Assembly: GCA_018292915.2 (NCBI GenBank) | Contig: JACVVK020000015.1 | Coordinates: 2,308,001-2,372,000 of the forward strand | Direction of reading: 5' to 3' | From: Batillaria attramentaria | Lineage: Eukaryota; Mollusca; Gastropoda; Batillariidae | DNA: 64,000 nucleotides | Part shown: positions 1-14,082 of the stretch, in pieces | How positions within the stretch are numbered: the first letter of the stretch is position 1 | How the letters are laid out: every line of letters starts with the position of its first letter | Made by a program: the position numbers and the translations under genes | Notes under the pieces: model-generated | The model's input: only the letters and a program-made list of their open reading frames with translations | What the model was told of the DNA's origin: nothing | The model's database searches: none

Positions 1-68
1 CACTATCAGTGACACGTTGTACAAATAGAGAAAACGTCACGTGACGTTGACCCGGAGCTTAAATCTGC

Positions 69-103
69 GGGGGGGGGGGGGGGGGGGGGGGCGGGGGGGG
101 GGG
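69..103. repeat. Poly(G) tract
   Basis: About 34 G with one C. Similar G/C homopolymers occur at 8,003-8,016, 12,066-12,103, 22,382-22,407, 34,868-34,886 and 59,531-59,551. Lengths may be assembly-limited. Confidence 0.9.
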
Positions 104-472
104 CACGGCTAAATTTCATGAAAATGTGCTAAAGAATCACCAGAAAATAATGTGGTGCTTTTGTCCGGCGTGTAAAGATTTTTCTCTAAGGAACCGGACT
201 ATAATGACATGTCGAGAAAATGGCTGGTGTGATTCCGTCTGATGCGTGACGCAATAAACGGGTCACAAATACACGTCACGCACACAAAGGAAGACAGGTT
301 TTTGTTGTTGTTGTTGTTTTTTCAAGTGGGAAATAACTAGTCTAGATTCTGCGTAGAGATGCGGAACCCATGGCAGATGGGAGTATCGTGTGACTGTGTA
401 TTCTGTTTGTCACCAGTCTTCTTGAAGATTTCTTACAGGTTGTCCACCAGTATTCGGTCTACGCTCGGGGAT

Positions 473-645
473 GGGTGGGTGGTGAGTGTTTGGGGGTTTC
501 ACGTCATTTCCACCACATACGGGTGATACCAAAGACGGGGCAACGATGAAAAAGCCAGCACAGATATTTGGCCCCAGCCGGGATACGACCTCATGACCCG
601 CGCATTGAGAGTCCAACGCTCTACCATTCGGCCACCCCGGCTCCC
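473..645 (-). mobile_element. tRNA-derived SINE, family A, with 14-bp target-site duplication
   Basis: Reverse complement starts with a tRNA-like head (GCCGGGGTGGCCGAATGGTA A-box region; B-box region in GTATCCCGGC) followed by a body ending in CCCCCAAACACT. Flanking CTACGCTCGGGGAT occurs at 459-472 and 646-659. Confidence 0.9.
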
Positions 646-1149
646 CTACGCTCGGGGATATTCAAAAACTTTCTGAGTTATTTTCCTTGGTCGTGTGTCA
701 GTTTTACATCCGAAATCGCCTGTGCAACACGGCAGGGCGTGCTGATCACAATCACAGAGAAGGGCGCGAAAGGGATTACCTCGATACCGAAGAGCCCGGA
801 TGAAAGAACATAAATTATGATGATATTACCTAAAACGCCCGGATGGGATAAAGGAATCCCCTTGGAAGGGATGATTTGTTTCTACTAAAACCAAGGGACT
901 GAAGTGAGGAGCACCTTGCAACAACAACAACAACAAAAATAATTTTAAAAAAAATTAACGGCACGCTTTTGCCCTGTAAACAAAGGTATTTTCTGAAAGC
1001 TGAGACACTGCTGAATCTCAGTGATGAGATGGTCGTTCAGTTTTGACGTATTTTGACCTTTTTTTTTATCGTGACAGCTGGGCTTTAACTCTTGTTCCTG
1101 TTGATGATGATGATGATGATGATGATGGTGATGGTGGTGGTGGTGGTGG

Positions 1150-1181
<32 letters not shown>

Positions 1182-2237
1182 GTGGTGGTGATGATGACGA
1201 TGACGACGACGATAATATAATGACGAATACGTATATATGGCGTGTATTCTTTGGCAAGCTCTAACCATCTTACAAACTAATGATGAATGATAATGAATAA
1301 TGAAACATGAAACTTTATGTTCCAGCGGCTGAGGCTATTACTGTAAATCAGTCGAAAACGACAGATACATCCACGCTTCCATTGAAGTCAACCACAGATC
1401 ATCCTCATGACACAGGGCACCATCACAAAGCGCTCAGAGACCTTCGTCCCTCCCCCCCCCCCACCCCCCTCTCCCTTGCCCCCAACCGCCATCCCGTCCC
1501 CCGACGTCCGACCCAGTTACGAGACAGAGGCTATAAATCCCCGGATGTGTACAGATTGGGTTTCGACCCCTTCGAAATGTTGACAGCCGATCTGTATGTA
1601 TAGTGCAGTTCCCCTATGGTTGAGAGTTATATATTTTTTTCTCTCCAGACATTCATGCGTGGACATTTTTGAAAGAGATGACAGAAAAAAAAAAAAAAAA
1701 AACCCGAGAGACGGCACCACAAAAGGAAAAGGAAAAGCTTATACCCTCGCGCAGCGAAACTGTTAGTTAGTTTTGAAAATTTAATCCCGGTCGCTGCGGG
1801 GGTCTTTCTAAGTGAAGGCGATCTGGCATTGAAATGTCTGTCTACGCGTGAACAGGTCTTAACACTTGGGCCGCGCACTCCAGTTTCGTAAGAGCGGTTT
1901 TTATCGCGCCCCCTAGGTAGGCAGACTCAAAAGAAGGCTTATGAAATTGTCGTAAACCTGTCATTTGATGTGCAATTTTTTTCCCCGGGAGGCTCTATTC
2001 TATTTGCGCGTTGCCGTTCGAGTCCTCCCCCCCCCCCAACCCCTCTCCTCCCCATCTCTCTCTCCCTCTCTCTCTCTCTGGGGTTAAAAGGTTTCGATAG
2101 TCGTTATCAGCTGTTGTGACATATTCGCCACCTGCCGCGTAGGATAATACCGATGTTCGTAGCGCCAGTGACACTGTTGTTTCTAGTGCATGGCAGCCGG
2201 AAAAGAGTGAGGTGGAAAAAAAAAAAAAAAAAAGGGA
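646..2237. other. Non-genic stretch
   Basis: Nothing beyond the GAT microsatellite, poly(A), poly(T) and poly(C) runs and a CT-rich patch at 2,030-2,080. No exon with acceptable splice sites was found. Confidence 0.5.
1101..1212. repeat. GAT/GGT trinucleotide microsatellite
   Basis: (GAT)n interrupted by GGT runs. The poly-His, poly-Asp and poly-Ser frames across it are artefacts of the repeat. Confidence 0.95.
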
Positions 2238-2248
2238 TGGGGTATGGG

Positions 2249-4174
2249 CATCCCCGTACCGGGGGCCGAATCGTTAACACTAGGCCCCCGCAACCACGGC
2301 CAAGTCGGGCTAACCGAGACCGAGCCGAGATATGTAATAGCTAAGAAGGAAAAACATTAAAATACTCGGTGACAAGGAAAGTGGACAGTTGCGAACAACT
2401 TTGAGGTCCCCGTGCTATTTCACAATGTGCACAGAAGCGAGGAATTCTGTCAAATTCACCGGCACAGTGAATTTTTAGCATGGCTCGGAGATTATTGTGC
2501 GTGGGAGTGATTTCCCTTGAAAACAAAAGCAGACGTTTTTTCCCGGGGGAATTTCGGTCACACCTGTCAACAACATCGTCTCCTCCAAAATCAGGGTATG
2601 GTATTATTTTGTTATGCCAACAACATTATACAGCTTAGCGAGGCGTTTCCAAATAATTAAGTGCTCTTGAACATTATGCAGCGCGAAATTAACGTCTGCT
2701 GTAAAGGACGTTAAACACCCAAACACCCACGTACTTTCTCTTTCGTGTAGTTTACAAATAAAGCTGATGGCCACTAATGAGAATTGACTCGGAAAACTGA
2801 TAATCGGTAGGCCTAGAGCATCAGAATCGGTTCCGAAAGCTGTCCTGCAAAGGTATATGTATACTAAAGAGAGAGAAAACAATTATATTATCATAACCAG
2901 CTTGCTGCAATGATCCTATATACGGGGATCTTTGCTTGCTGCGAAGCTGATGAAAAGAATGCACTAAGAGTATAAATGATCCTGTGAACAGGCGATAATC
3001 AAGAAAGTCACTATCAGCAGCTACGAAGGCACATTTAGAGATAGGTAGAAAATGCTATGTAGTAAGCAATGACTGAAGTTTAGAATCAATTAGCAAAGAC
3101 GCACCAATTGACATAAAGGAATGACGTTACCGACGCCGGAGAGATAAAACTTGATGCAGCTACAAAGAAACTAAAACCAGGGTACGGTATTATTTTGTAA
3201 TGCTCACATTATACAGCTTAGCAAGGCGTTTCCAAATAATCAAGTGCTCTTGAACGTTATGCAGCGCGAAAATGATTAAAGTCTGCCGTAAAGAACGTTA
3301 AACACCCGAACACCCATCCCTCTGCTGTACGCCTGTACTTTATCTTTCACGTGGTTTACAAACAGCTGACAACGCTCTCTGAGAACGCTACAGGTATGAC
3401 ATATTGTCTTTGGTTTCAGGCATTAATAACAGAAAAGATGAACGTTGAGGCAGTTTCTTTGTAGCTGCATCAAGTTTTATCTCTCCCGCGCCGGCAATGT
3501 CTTTCCTATAGTGTCAGTTGGTTATGACCATTAAAATAAATAATTAAATAAATAAATTTCTCTCTCTCTCTCTTTCTACTTATACCTTTGCAGGACAGGT
3601 TTCAGAACCAGCTCTGATGCTTTACCGTTTATCAGTTTTCCATTCTCAATAATGCTCATCAGCTTTATTTGTAAACTACACGAAAGAGAAAGTACGTGGG
3701 TGTTTGGGTGTTTAACGTCCTTTACAGCAGACGTTAATTTTGTGCTGCATAATGTTCAAGAGCACTAATTATTTGGAAACGCCTCGCTAAGCTGTATAAT
3801 GTTGTTGGCATAACAAAATAATACCGTACCCTGGTTTTGGAGGAGACAATGTTGTTGACAGGTGTGACCGAAATTCCCCCGGGAAAAAACGTCTGCTTTT
3901 GTTTTCAAGGGAAATCACTCCCACGCACAATAATCTCCGAGCCATGCTAAAAATTCACTGTGCCGGTGAATTTGACAGAATTCCTCGCTTCTGTGCACAT
4001 TGTGAAATAGCACGGGGACCTCAAAGTTGTTCGCAACTGTCCACTTTCCTTGTCACCGAGTATTTTAATGTTTTTCCTTCTTAGCTATTACTTATCTCGG
4101 CTCGGTCTCGGTTAGCCCGACTTGGCCGTGGTTGCGGGGGCCTAGTGTTAACGATTCGGCCCCCGGTACGGGGG
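2249..4174. mobile_element. Fold-back, Mutator-like non-autonomous element (1.9 kb)
   Basis: Arms of roughly 600 bp (about 2,251-2,876 and 3,590-4,174) are near-identical inverted copies; a 61-codon frame occurs identically on opposite strands at 2,341-2,526 and 3,899-4,084. The outer 20 bases read CCCCGTACCGGGGGCCGAAT in both arms. TGGGGTATGGG flanks it at 2,238-2,248 and 4,175-4,185. The centre holds a second direct copy of part of an arm (about 3,175-3,330) and an inner inverted pair (3,133-3,175 against 3,452-3,495). The arms include a SINE-A-like end. No transposase. Confidence 0.85.
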
Positions 4175-4701
4175 TGGGGTATGGGTGGTGGTGGTGAGTG
4201 GGGGGGGGGGGGCGGGAAGGGGTGGGTGGGTTATGAAGTAGGAATGGTTGTGGGGGCGGAGTCAACACATAAGTAACTCTGCGCGACGGAGCGATGGACT
4301 TTAATACACATCATAAATAATTAGCACTGAGACACACGGGCACTCACGTGACACACAGACACATATCTTCCACATTTACATGGCGCACGCACGCTCTCCC
4401 TTCTCTAAGAGAGAGAGAGAGAAAGAGGAGGAGGAGGAGGACGTGATGATTTCTGATTGGATATGAAACCGAATGACGTCGTGAAGCTCACGTGTGCCAG
4501 TGAGTATAAAGCACCAGCCTAAGTGAGCCTGCCACACGTCCCCTAGGTCGCCTCTTCAGTTTCTGGAACCCGGTAAGAACTTCGTCTTTCTTTCTTTGCT
4601 CGACAGCCAGTGTGATTTCTGTACATTTTATGTAGGCAAATGAAATGATGCATCTGTAGTAGTTTGTCAGTTTTTTTTTTGTTTTTTTTTTAATATACAC
4701 A

Positions 4702-5215
4702 CGAACAAAATCAGATGTGAATTACCCAGCTCACTTTCTTATGGATTGTCCTCTCTTTAATAATGCACATACTCAAACAATATCAACTCTTCCATATAAC
4801 TACAACGTCGACACTCTCTTGCGAGGGAATCTCAGTCTTTCATTGAATGATAATAGAAATCTTTTTGAAACTGTACAGCACTTTATAGAAATATCAGGTA
4901 GCTTTGACACCTGAATTCCGATTACCATTAGCAGTTGCCAACCCGCTGCCACCGTTGAAACCACAGTCCCACTGCATTTTTCTTTGTACAGTAATTATTG
5001 GTCATTCTCTCTGTCCCCTTTCTTCCTATCTGTTTCTTTACAGATCTGTCCTATCATGATACTGTATTTGACGCCTCCGCCGCACATGTTTTTGTACTTA
5101 TGAGCACACTTATAAGTTTTTGACTTGTTGTGCTCGGCCTCGTGAAAATTGTGAGAGTGTATATTTATATTTGTTCAAAATGACTAAAACTGTTTAAACC
5201 AACTGCCCAGTTTCT
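4702..5215 (+). mobile_element. LINE 3' remnant (end of reverse transcriptase ORF plus 3'UTR)
   Basis: The frame ending at 4,914 reads Y-P-A-H-F-L-M-D-C-P-L-F-N-N, then L-L-R-G-N, and ends in F-I-E-I-S-G. H-F-L-x-x-C-P-L-Y/F is typical of the C-terminal tail of non-LTR retrotransposon ORF2. About 300 bp of non-coding 3' sequence follows. The rest of the element is absent. Confidence 0.65.
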
Positions 5216-5389
5216 ATTGAAATCCGTAGGTGTTACAGCCTGGCTGTCATCGGTTAATGCTTTCCTTGAAACTAGGTATCTGAAAGCTATATGCGTATAA
5301 CATTGCATAATGATGTTTTATTCTACTTTACATGCAGAGCAGTAGCACACACGCCTGCATTTACCCTTCACACTCTCTTTCGCGAAATA

Positions 5390-5935
5390 AAACGCACACA
5401 CATCTATCAAACAACTCTCTAAGAAAAAAGAAAAAAGAAAAAAAGAAACATTTAGCATTAAAAAACAAATTGTATTGATCTTTAGATCAAGCTGTCAACT
5501 AAATGTATGCTAACGCACGCACATTTATCAAAAACTCTAACAGCGAAAACAGGAAGATACATTCAGAATTAAACAAACAAAAAATTGTATTGACCCTTTA
5601 ATTAACCTGTCAACTAAATGTATGTTAACGTACGCACATTTATCAAACACCTCTAAAAGCGAAAAACAAAGTGAGAAGAAGAAGAAGAAGATACATTTGG
5701 AACTAAACAAACAAAACAGAATTGTATCGACATTTTAATTAACTTGTCGACTAAATGTATGTTAAAGCACGCACATTTATCAAACAACTCCAACAACGCA
5801 AAAAGGAAGATACATTTCGAGTTTAAGATAAAAACAAAACAACAACAACAACAAACAACCAACAGAACCAACAGATTTGTATTAACACTTTAATTAACGT
5901 GTCAACTAAATGTATGTTATAAGTATGACTGAAAC
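5390..5935. repeat. Four-copy tandem repeat of about 116-137 bp
   Basis: Units share ACGCACGCACATTTATCAAA, AAGATACATT, TTGTATTGAC and TCAACTAAATGTATGTTA; starts near 5,390, 5,512, 5,628 and 5,765. Confidence 0.85.
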
Positions 5936-6446
5936 ATGTCCAGGCCGGACAGCGACTAAGAGTGATACAATTTACACCACTCGCCAGTGCAAACTTTCAG
6001 TGAGTTAACTATGAGTGCCTTGCGTCCGAAACAGTAATGAAACAGAGAGCGAAAGTGTGAGTTTTGACTTTCCATAACCCACTCAGTGGTTTACGTGTTC
6101 ACAAAAAACACACTCCAGTTATGTCATCAATCAGAAAGTGCGTCATTTTTAACACTTGGAAGTCATACGTCACGGCCGGTGCACAGTTATTTTGCTCACT
6201 TTTGAGGGTGAAATTTTATTTTCCTGGGATCACGTAAAAAATGATCGCACAGAAAATTCTCTGCGAAGTATTTGCGACATAAATGATTAACTAGATAACT
6301 GATGTATGCGTTGCGTGGAGAATGCGAATGGAAGTTGAAGATACTCACTTTCGCATAATTCGTTGTGTTAAGCGTTGCGTGTGTCCGGGATACGATATAA
6401 AGTTCGACAGTTTCAAAATAAAAGCCGCATATGGTGAGTTAAACAA

Positions 6447-6701
<255 letters not shown>

Positions 6702-7134
6702 GGCTGTACGCTCAGTGCAAAAATAAAGGCACTGGTTGTCTTGGTCGGATCAAAGCGATCGCCTCATGAAAAAAAAAAGGGGGGGGGGACCCCAACAACA
6801 ACAACAACGACAACAACAACAACAAACCCAAACAAACAACAACAACAACAAAACAAGATCAAACCAAACGAAACAGATTTGTTTCCCAAAATAAAACCCG
6901 CAAACAGTAAACAAAACAAAACAAAACATTGCGACAAAGCAGTAGCATATTTATTAAGAGCGTTCAGCTAGGTGATATAAACGGGCGTTTAGACAATACT
7001 TTTTCCTATTCTCAATCAAAACGGGATTAACCTGTCTAACCTGAATGGCATCCACGATAAGCACAATCCATTACCGACTAATGTTTTCCGTACATGTTCC
7101 ATCCCCAGGGAGTTCACTGCAAAACGCCTGAACG

Positions 7135-10100
7135 ATGACTGCACTTGTTTTTGCTGTTGGGCTGTTGGCCGTCCTGGCGTACGCCGACGGTAGGTACAGT
7201 ACAATCGATCGAGTCTCGTGCGTGATGGTGGAGCGAGTGGGTGGGTGGGTATTTGGGGGGTTTAACGTCCTTTTCCACCACATACGGGTGATATCAAAGA
7301 CAGGGCAACGATGACAAAAGCCAGCACAAATATTTGGCCCCACCCGAACTCACGACCCGAGCATTAGAACTTGAAGTCCAACGCTCGGCCACGGCCCCGG
7401 TTCCCCGTGATGGTGGTTCAGGGAGGTTCACGTTAAAGCCGGCTCTTAACTGGGCACTGCCGAGCGCCACAGTGCTGTCCACAGTTGTGATTTTGAGGGT
7501 TTCCGCCGCTATGGCGTCATCACAGCAACCTGGTCGGATTTCAAATAGCCACAACTGTAACTGTGGTTTCCACAACAGATTCTGATTGGCTGTACTGCGT
7601 CACTCGGCACGCAAGCATGGCGGACAGTGCATCTTCAATCGGTTTGTCACCGAGCACAGCTGTGTTCAGAATGGTCGCAATGGCTAAAGGGAACATCTAC
7701 GATTCCTTTGGCAAACAGCCTTAGAACTTTGTAAGCGGCCGTTTTTCCCCTCAGAACTCATAACAAACATAGAGACTTTAAAGGCATGTCTGGCCATAGT
7801 GTGGGCAGACGACAGTCACATTGTGTACAGTGAACTGTTCAGTTGTGAATTTAATTATATGAGAGCGATACTGAGAATTTCTAACGAGGTACACCTGTCC
7901 CGTACGCCCTGTCCCCATGACGTCATACAGTGATGTTTGACTGAATACCCCGCTGCTGTCAATTACCTCTCTGGCTAATTTTTTTTTTTTTTTTTTTTTT
8001 GGGGGGGGGGGGGGGTATTCTGTGGGTTTGGGCTTTACTCTCTTGACTTCTGTTGCCCCCTTTTGACCCACCCATGCCCGAAATTTTGTTTGAGGTTAAC
8101 TGACCCTACACTCCACCATACATAATAGAAGTGAAGGGATAACTGGCCCTACACTCTACCCTACATAATAGAAGTGAAGGGATAACTGACCCCACACTCT
8201 ACCATACATAATAGAAGGGATAACTGACCCTACACTCTACCCTACATAATAGAAGTGAAGGGATAACTGGCCCTACACTCTACCATACATAATAGAAGTG
8301 AAGGGATAACTGACCCCACACTCTACCATACATAATAGAAGGGATAACTGGCCCTACACTCTACCATACATAATAGAAGGGATAACTGACCCCACACTCT
8401 ACCATACATAATAGAAGGGATAACTGACCCCACACTCTACCATACATAATAGAAGGGATAACTGACCCCACACTCTACCATACATAATAGAAGGGATAAC
8501 TGACCCTACACTCTACCCTACATAATAGAAGTGAAGGGATAACTGGCCCTACACTCTACCCTACATAATAGAAGTGAAGGGATAACTGACCCCACACTCT
8601 ACCATACATAATAGAAGGGATAACTGGCCCTACACTCTACCATACATAATAGAAGGGATAACTGACCCCACACTCTACCATACATAATAGAAGGGATTAA
8701 CTGACCCCACACTCTACCATACATAATAGAGGGGATAACTGACCCCACACTCTACCATACATAATAGAAGGGATAACTGACCCTACACACAACCATACAT
8801 AATAGAAGGGATAACTGGCCCTACACTCTACCATACATAATAGAAGGGATAACTGGCCCCTACACTCTACCATACATAATAGAAGGGATAACTGGCCCTA
8901 CACTCTACCATAACATAATAGAAGGGATAACTGACCCCCACACTCTACCATACATAATAGAAGGGATAACTGACCCCCACACTCTACCATACACGATAGA
9001 AGGGTAACTGACCCTACACTCTACCATACATAATAGAAGGGATAACAGACCCCACACTCTACCCATACATAATAGAAGGGGTAACTGACCCCACACTCTA
9101 CCATACATAATTGAAGTGAAGGGATAACTGACCCTACACTCTACCATACATAATAGAGGGGATAACTGGCCCTACACGCTACCATACATAATAGAAGGGA
9201 TAACTGACCCCACACTCTACCATACATAATAGAAGGGATAACTGGCCCTACCACTCTACCATACATAATAGAAGGGATAACTGGCCCTACACTCTACCAT
9301 ACATAATAGAAGGGATAACTGGCCCTACACTCTACCATACATAATAGAAGGGATAACTGACCCCACACTCTACCATACATAATAGAAGGGATAACTGACC
9401 CCACACTCTACCATACATAATAGAAGGGATAACTGACCCTACACTCTACCCTACATAATAGAAGTGAAGGGATAACTGGCCCTACACTCTACCATACATA
9501 ATAGAAGGGATAACTGGCCCTACATAATAGAAGTGAAGGGATAACTGGCCCTACACTCTACCATACATAATAGAAGGGATAACTGGCCCTACACTCTACC
9601 ATACATAATAGAAGGGATAACTGGCCCTACACTCTACCATACATAATAGAAGGGATAACTGACCCCACACTCTACCATACATAATAGAAGGGATAACTGG
9701 CCCTACACTCTACCATACATAATAGAAGGGATAACTGGCCCTACACTCTACCATACATAATAGAAGTGAAGGGATAACTGGCCCTACACTCTACCATACA
9801 TAATAGAAGGGATAACTGGCCCTACACTCTACCATACATAATAGAAGGGATAACTGGCCCTACACTCTACCATACATAATAGAAGTGAAGGGATAACTGG
9901 CCCTACACTCTACCATACATAATAGAGGGGATAACTGACCCGACACTCTACCATACATAATACAAGGGATAACTGACCCCACACTCTACCATACATAATA
10001 GAAGGGATAACTGACCCCACACTTTACCATACATAATAGAAGGGATAACTGACCCCACACTCTTCCATACATAATAGAAGGGATAACTGGCCCTACACTC

Positions 10101-12063
10101 TACCATACATAATAGAGGGGATAACTGGCCCTGCACTCTTCCATACATAATAGAAGGGATAACTGACCCCACACTCTACCATACATAATAGAAGGGATAA
10201 CTGACCCCACACTTTACCATACATAATAGAAGGGATAACTGACCCCACACTTTTCCATACATAATAGAAGGGATAACTGGCCCTACACTCTACCATACAT
10301 AATAGAAGGGATACCACACAACAAAATAATTCTTCTGATCCAAGTCACTACTTCGTGATTTCCTTCAAGCAGCAAAACAATAAAAAAATGTCATCATTAT
10401 TATTACTTTTAATCATAATAATAATAATAATAATAAAGTTCTTTATTGACCATGAGTGGGTGTTGGGTGTTTGGGGGTTTAACGTCCTTTTCCACCACAT
10501 AGGGTGATATCAAAGACGGGGCAACGATGAAAAAGCCAGCACAAATATTTGGCTCCAGCCGGGATCGAACTCACGACCCGAGCATTAGAAGTCCAACGCT
10601 CTACCATTCGACCACCCCGGCTCCCCTATTGACCATGAAGTATTACACTCCAGTTACGACTACTACTACTGATATAAATATTACTACGACTATCAATAAT
10701 AAATGAGTTGTGCTTGGCGACAATAACACTGGTTCGGGCGATACACGTATGTATATATCCTTCCTGTAAACCCACTGCTTCGGCCTGGCCTTCAGTAATG
10801 CTTGAGAACCTCCTTTTTGTCATCCTACATCCGTTTTGTTGTTGTTGTTGTTGATTGTTTACATGTTTTAGTGTGAATTTACGTTTTAGTGATTCTCTTG
10901 GAAGCGCATTGCGCTTAGTACGCTGGGGAGACTGTTCATACTTATAAGAGTCTATTATTATTATCGTCGTCGTCGTCGTCGTCGTCGTCATCATCATCAC
11001 CACCACCATCACCATCATCATCACCATCACTATTATTACTATTATTTTATTATTATTATTATTGCTACTATTATTATTATTATCCTTGCAAACAGCGGCC
11101 CCCAAAACCTGCTCCATCGACCGCTACGGTAAGGTCACGACCTTCAGCGGGGAGGCGCTGGACGTGGAGGCGCCGTGCAAGTACAAGCTTGCCCAGTTCA
11201 CGTGTGGCGCCTTCAAGGTCTTCGTGACCGCGGGCAGCGCCTTGGACGGAGACAGCAACAACCGCTTCAGTCCCGACACGGCGTGGATCAAAGTTCAGCG
11301 CGAGCTCGGCGGGCAGACAGTGGAGTGGATCGGCCGCACTTCAGCTGGTCTGATCAAGAAGGTTAGTGTGGGAGCATAGTGGGAGTGAATCAGGAAAACA
11401 ACAAACAAACAAACAAAAAAAAAAAAAAACTACAAAAAACCCGGAAAATTTCAGTTGGGCAAGCCGAAGCTGAAGGCTCCAGTTTTCAGATTTTTAGGCT
11501 TGCAGATCGTTCTGAGCTGTGTTTTTTTGGCGGTGTCCAGCACCGGGTGGGTGGGTGGGTGTTTGGGGGTTTAACGTCCTTTTTCCACCACATACGGGTG
11601 ATATCAAAGACGGGGCAACGATGAAAAAGCCAGCACAAATATTTGGCTCCAGCCGGGATACGAACCACAGACGTAAAGAGATAGACGCACCGCCGCACGC
11701 TGCCACCGCTGCTTGCGAGTGTCGCTATCGCGGCCATCTTACTAATACCAGAACTCAGAGGCTCTGTGTATAAGACGCCTCGTTCGAAATACAAAGTTCT
11801 TAAGAAAGACGTCATCAGAAATGTGACGTAAGATAAAGCGGACCAATGCTATGCGCGCTATGTAAACAGCTGAAAGCGTCTGGCCAATGCTATGCACGCT
11901 ATATAATCAGCTGGCACTTCCAGGTACTAGCAACATGGCGCGCGGCGGCGTCACTTTTCCGGCACCGCGGTGCGTCTATCTCTCTCTCTACGTCTGTGAT
12001 ACGAACTCACGACCCGAGCATTAGAAGTCCAACGCTCTACCATTCGGCCACCCCGCCCCCCCC

Positions 12064-12103
<40 letters not shown>

Positions 12104-13733
12104 AGCAGCACAGCACTTAGAAACATGCACAAAATTAATACGTGCAGCGCACAGACAGGCCCGCGTTCATCTGACTGAAGCCGAAAGCGCAGTAGCCGGT
12201 GACAGCGCCGTAGCGGCACTCGACCTTGTAGCTCAGCCGACAAGGGAAACACGGCAGAAGCCGTTTTACGGACGGATGAGGTTTTTTTTTTTCCGATCGG
12301 ACGGCCATCAAACGTCACCGACTGTGTTGCATTCGGAGCTCTACGAATCTCACAGTCGATTTCAACTGGCCTCATTGATGATGATGGTACCGACGACGCT
12401 GACAACGATGACGGCTTCCAGTGACGACATTGACGAGATCATCTCACTAACAACGACGGTAATGACGACGACAAAAGTGATGACGACGACGACGAAAGCG
12501 ACTGTGAAGGTGATGACGATCGGCGACGATGTTTGCGATGATGACGATGGTGATGGCGTTTGTGGTGAAGAAGAAGAAGAAGACGACGACGACGATGGTG
12601 ATGATGATGATGATGATGCTGATGATGGTGGTGGCGGTGGTGGGGGTGATGATGATGATGATGATGATGCCTTTTTTATTTTTAAATCAAAGAAAGCTGC
12701 CGACCCTACTGGGTCCCTGGAAGTGTGGACGGTGAAGGAAGACTCGCTTACTGTCAACAACGGTTTTGTCGGAGGGTCGACACCAGCAGCCAAACTTGCC
12801 AAGACGGTGGATGGCACGACATTCTTCGAGATCTTCATCCGAGAGCCCGACACGAGCGGGGACGACGCCGGAATCACCGTCTCCTGTTTGAACGAGGACG
12901 ATTTCTCGGACTCGAAGGCTTACCCGGAGTCAATCTGCGGTAAGTATTTTCAAGGCGCACATCTCATCATGAGTTCCGGTAGCTGGGACTGAACTTGGCC
13001 CAAATTTCCTTTCCCTCCAAATGTTTCGGCCATTATTTGTATCGGAAGACTTTGCACAAGGCCTTTCCAGCCGGGCCGGAAACGAAATTTAATCTCAGGA
13101 TTTGAATAGGAAACTAGAGAGGCAGAAGCCTTCATGGCTCCCTTGTGACAAGGGCCAAGGTCATTCAGTTAAACGAGTTTGTTTGTAAAGCTCTTGTCAC
13201 TATCCATCATCATGCCGAGTAAGGTGTCTCTGATGTTCTGAGTTCCTGGCAATATTACAATTTTCCCCCAAAACAGTTTGTATGGCCTTGACATTGGGGA
13301 GAGCCTGGAAGGGGCAGGGGCAGGGCGAGGAGGGGGGGGTGAGGGGGGCCGAGAAAAGGCAGAAATACATTGACATAATTTATCGGTATTCTATCAACCA
13401 AACCACTCGAATGTACCTCTAGTTCATTTAATATTTGTATTCCATAAAGAGGTAATTTAAGTAAAAGGAGACAAACATTCTATTTTTATCTGAATCTAAA
13501 AATAGTTTCTTTGTGTGTAAAATGGGTCTGCTCGGTAGGATATATTGATCACGTGGTTAGCCGTTCGGACACTGAGGCTTCAAGCTAGACCGTAGAACAG
13601 AGATGACTCTCTCTCTACGCTTGAAGGCGCGCTATAGAACTCTACGCAGAAAAAGGGCGTCCTATGTAAACGTTTGAAGCTTCTGTAGAACAGCCCTACC
13701 GGCTGGCTTAAGCGTAGCAAATGTGCGCGAATC

Positions 13734-13776
<43 letters not shown>

Positions 13777-14039
13777 GCTTCTTAGTTGTATTGACCTTGA
13801 GGTGATGATAACTGCATATCTACCTGATATCATTAACACTTCTCTACCCACGTGTGTCCCAGGGGACGGCGCTGCCACCAACACCGTCAACCAGAGAAAA
13901 CTAGTTCTGTTCCCTGGTGGAGGTGGGGACCGATCCAAGACCGTTCTTTTCGATATCCTCAACGACGTCACCATCACGCAGAGGTCAGCTGGTGAATGAA
14001 TCGTGTAATTTTCCAAATGTTGTTTGCCTCAGAGTTTGC

Positions 14040-14082
<43 letters not shown>

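Noticed and set aside
945..1268. Frame with long poly-His run
   Set aside because: Translation of the GAT/GGT microsatellite; the other frames give poly-Asp and poly-Ser.
2341..4084. Identical 61-codon frames on opposite strands as a duplicated small gene
   Set aside because: They lie in the inverted arms of the fold-back element; similar frames recur in the 14,644 element, so this is transposon sequence.
8097..10312. CRISPR-like array
   Set aside because: Units are contiguous without unique spacers, in a eukaryotic intron.
8905..10317. Minus-strand frames with repeating Y-G-R-V-W-G type peptides
   Set aside because: Translation of the 38/43-bp minisatellite; no start context or splice structure.
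12276..12992. 238-codon frame treated as one protein
   Set aside because: Only 12,693-12,939 is coding (VWD exon 3); the rest is the GAT/GAC array and intron.
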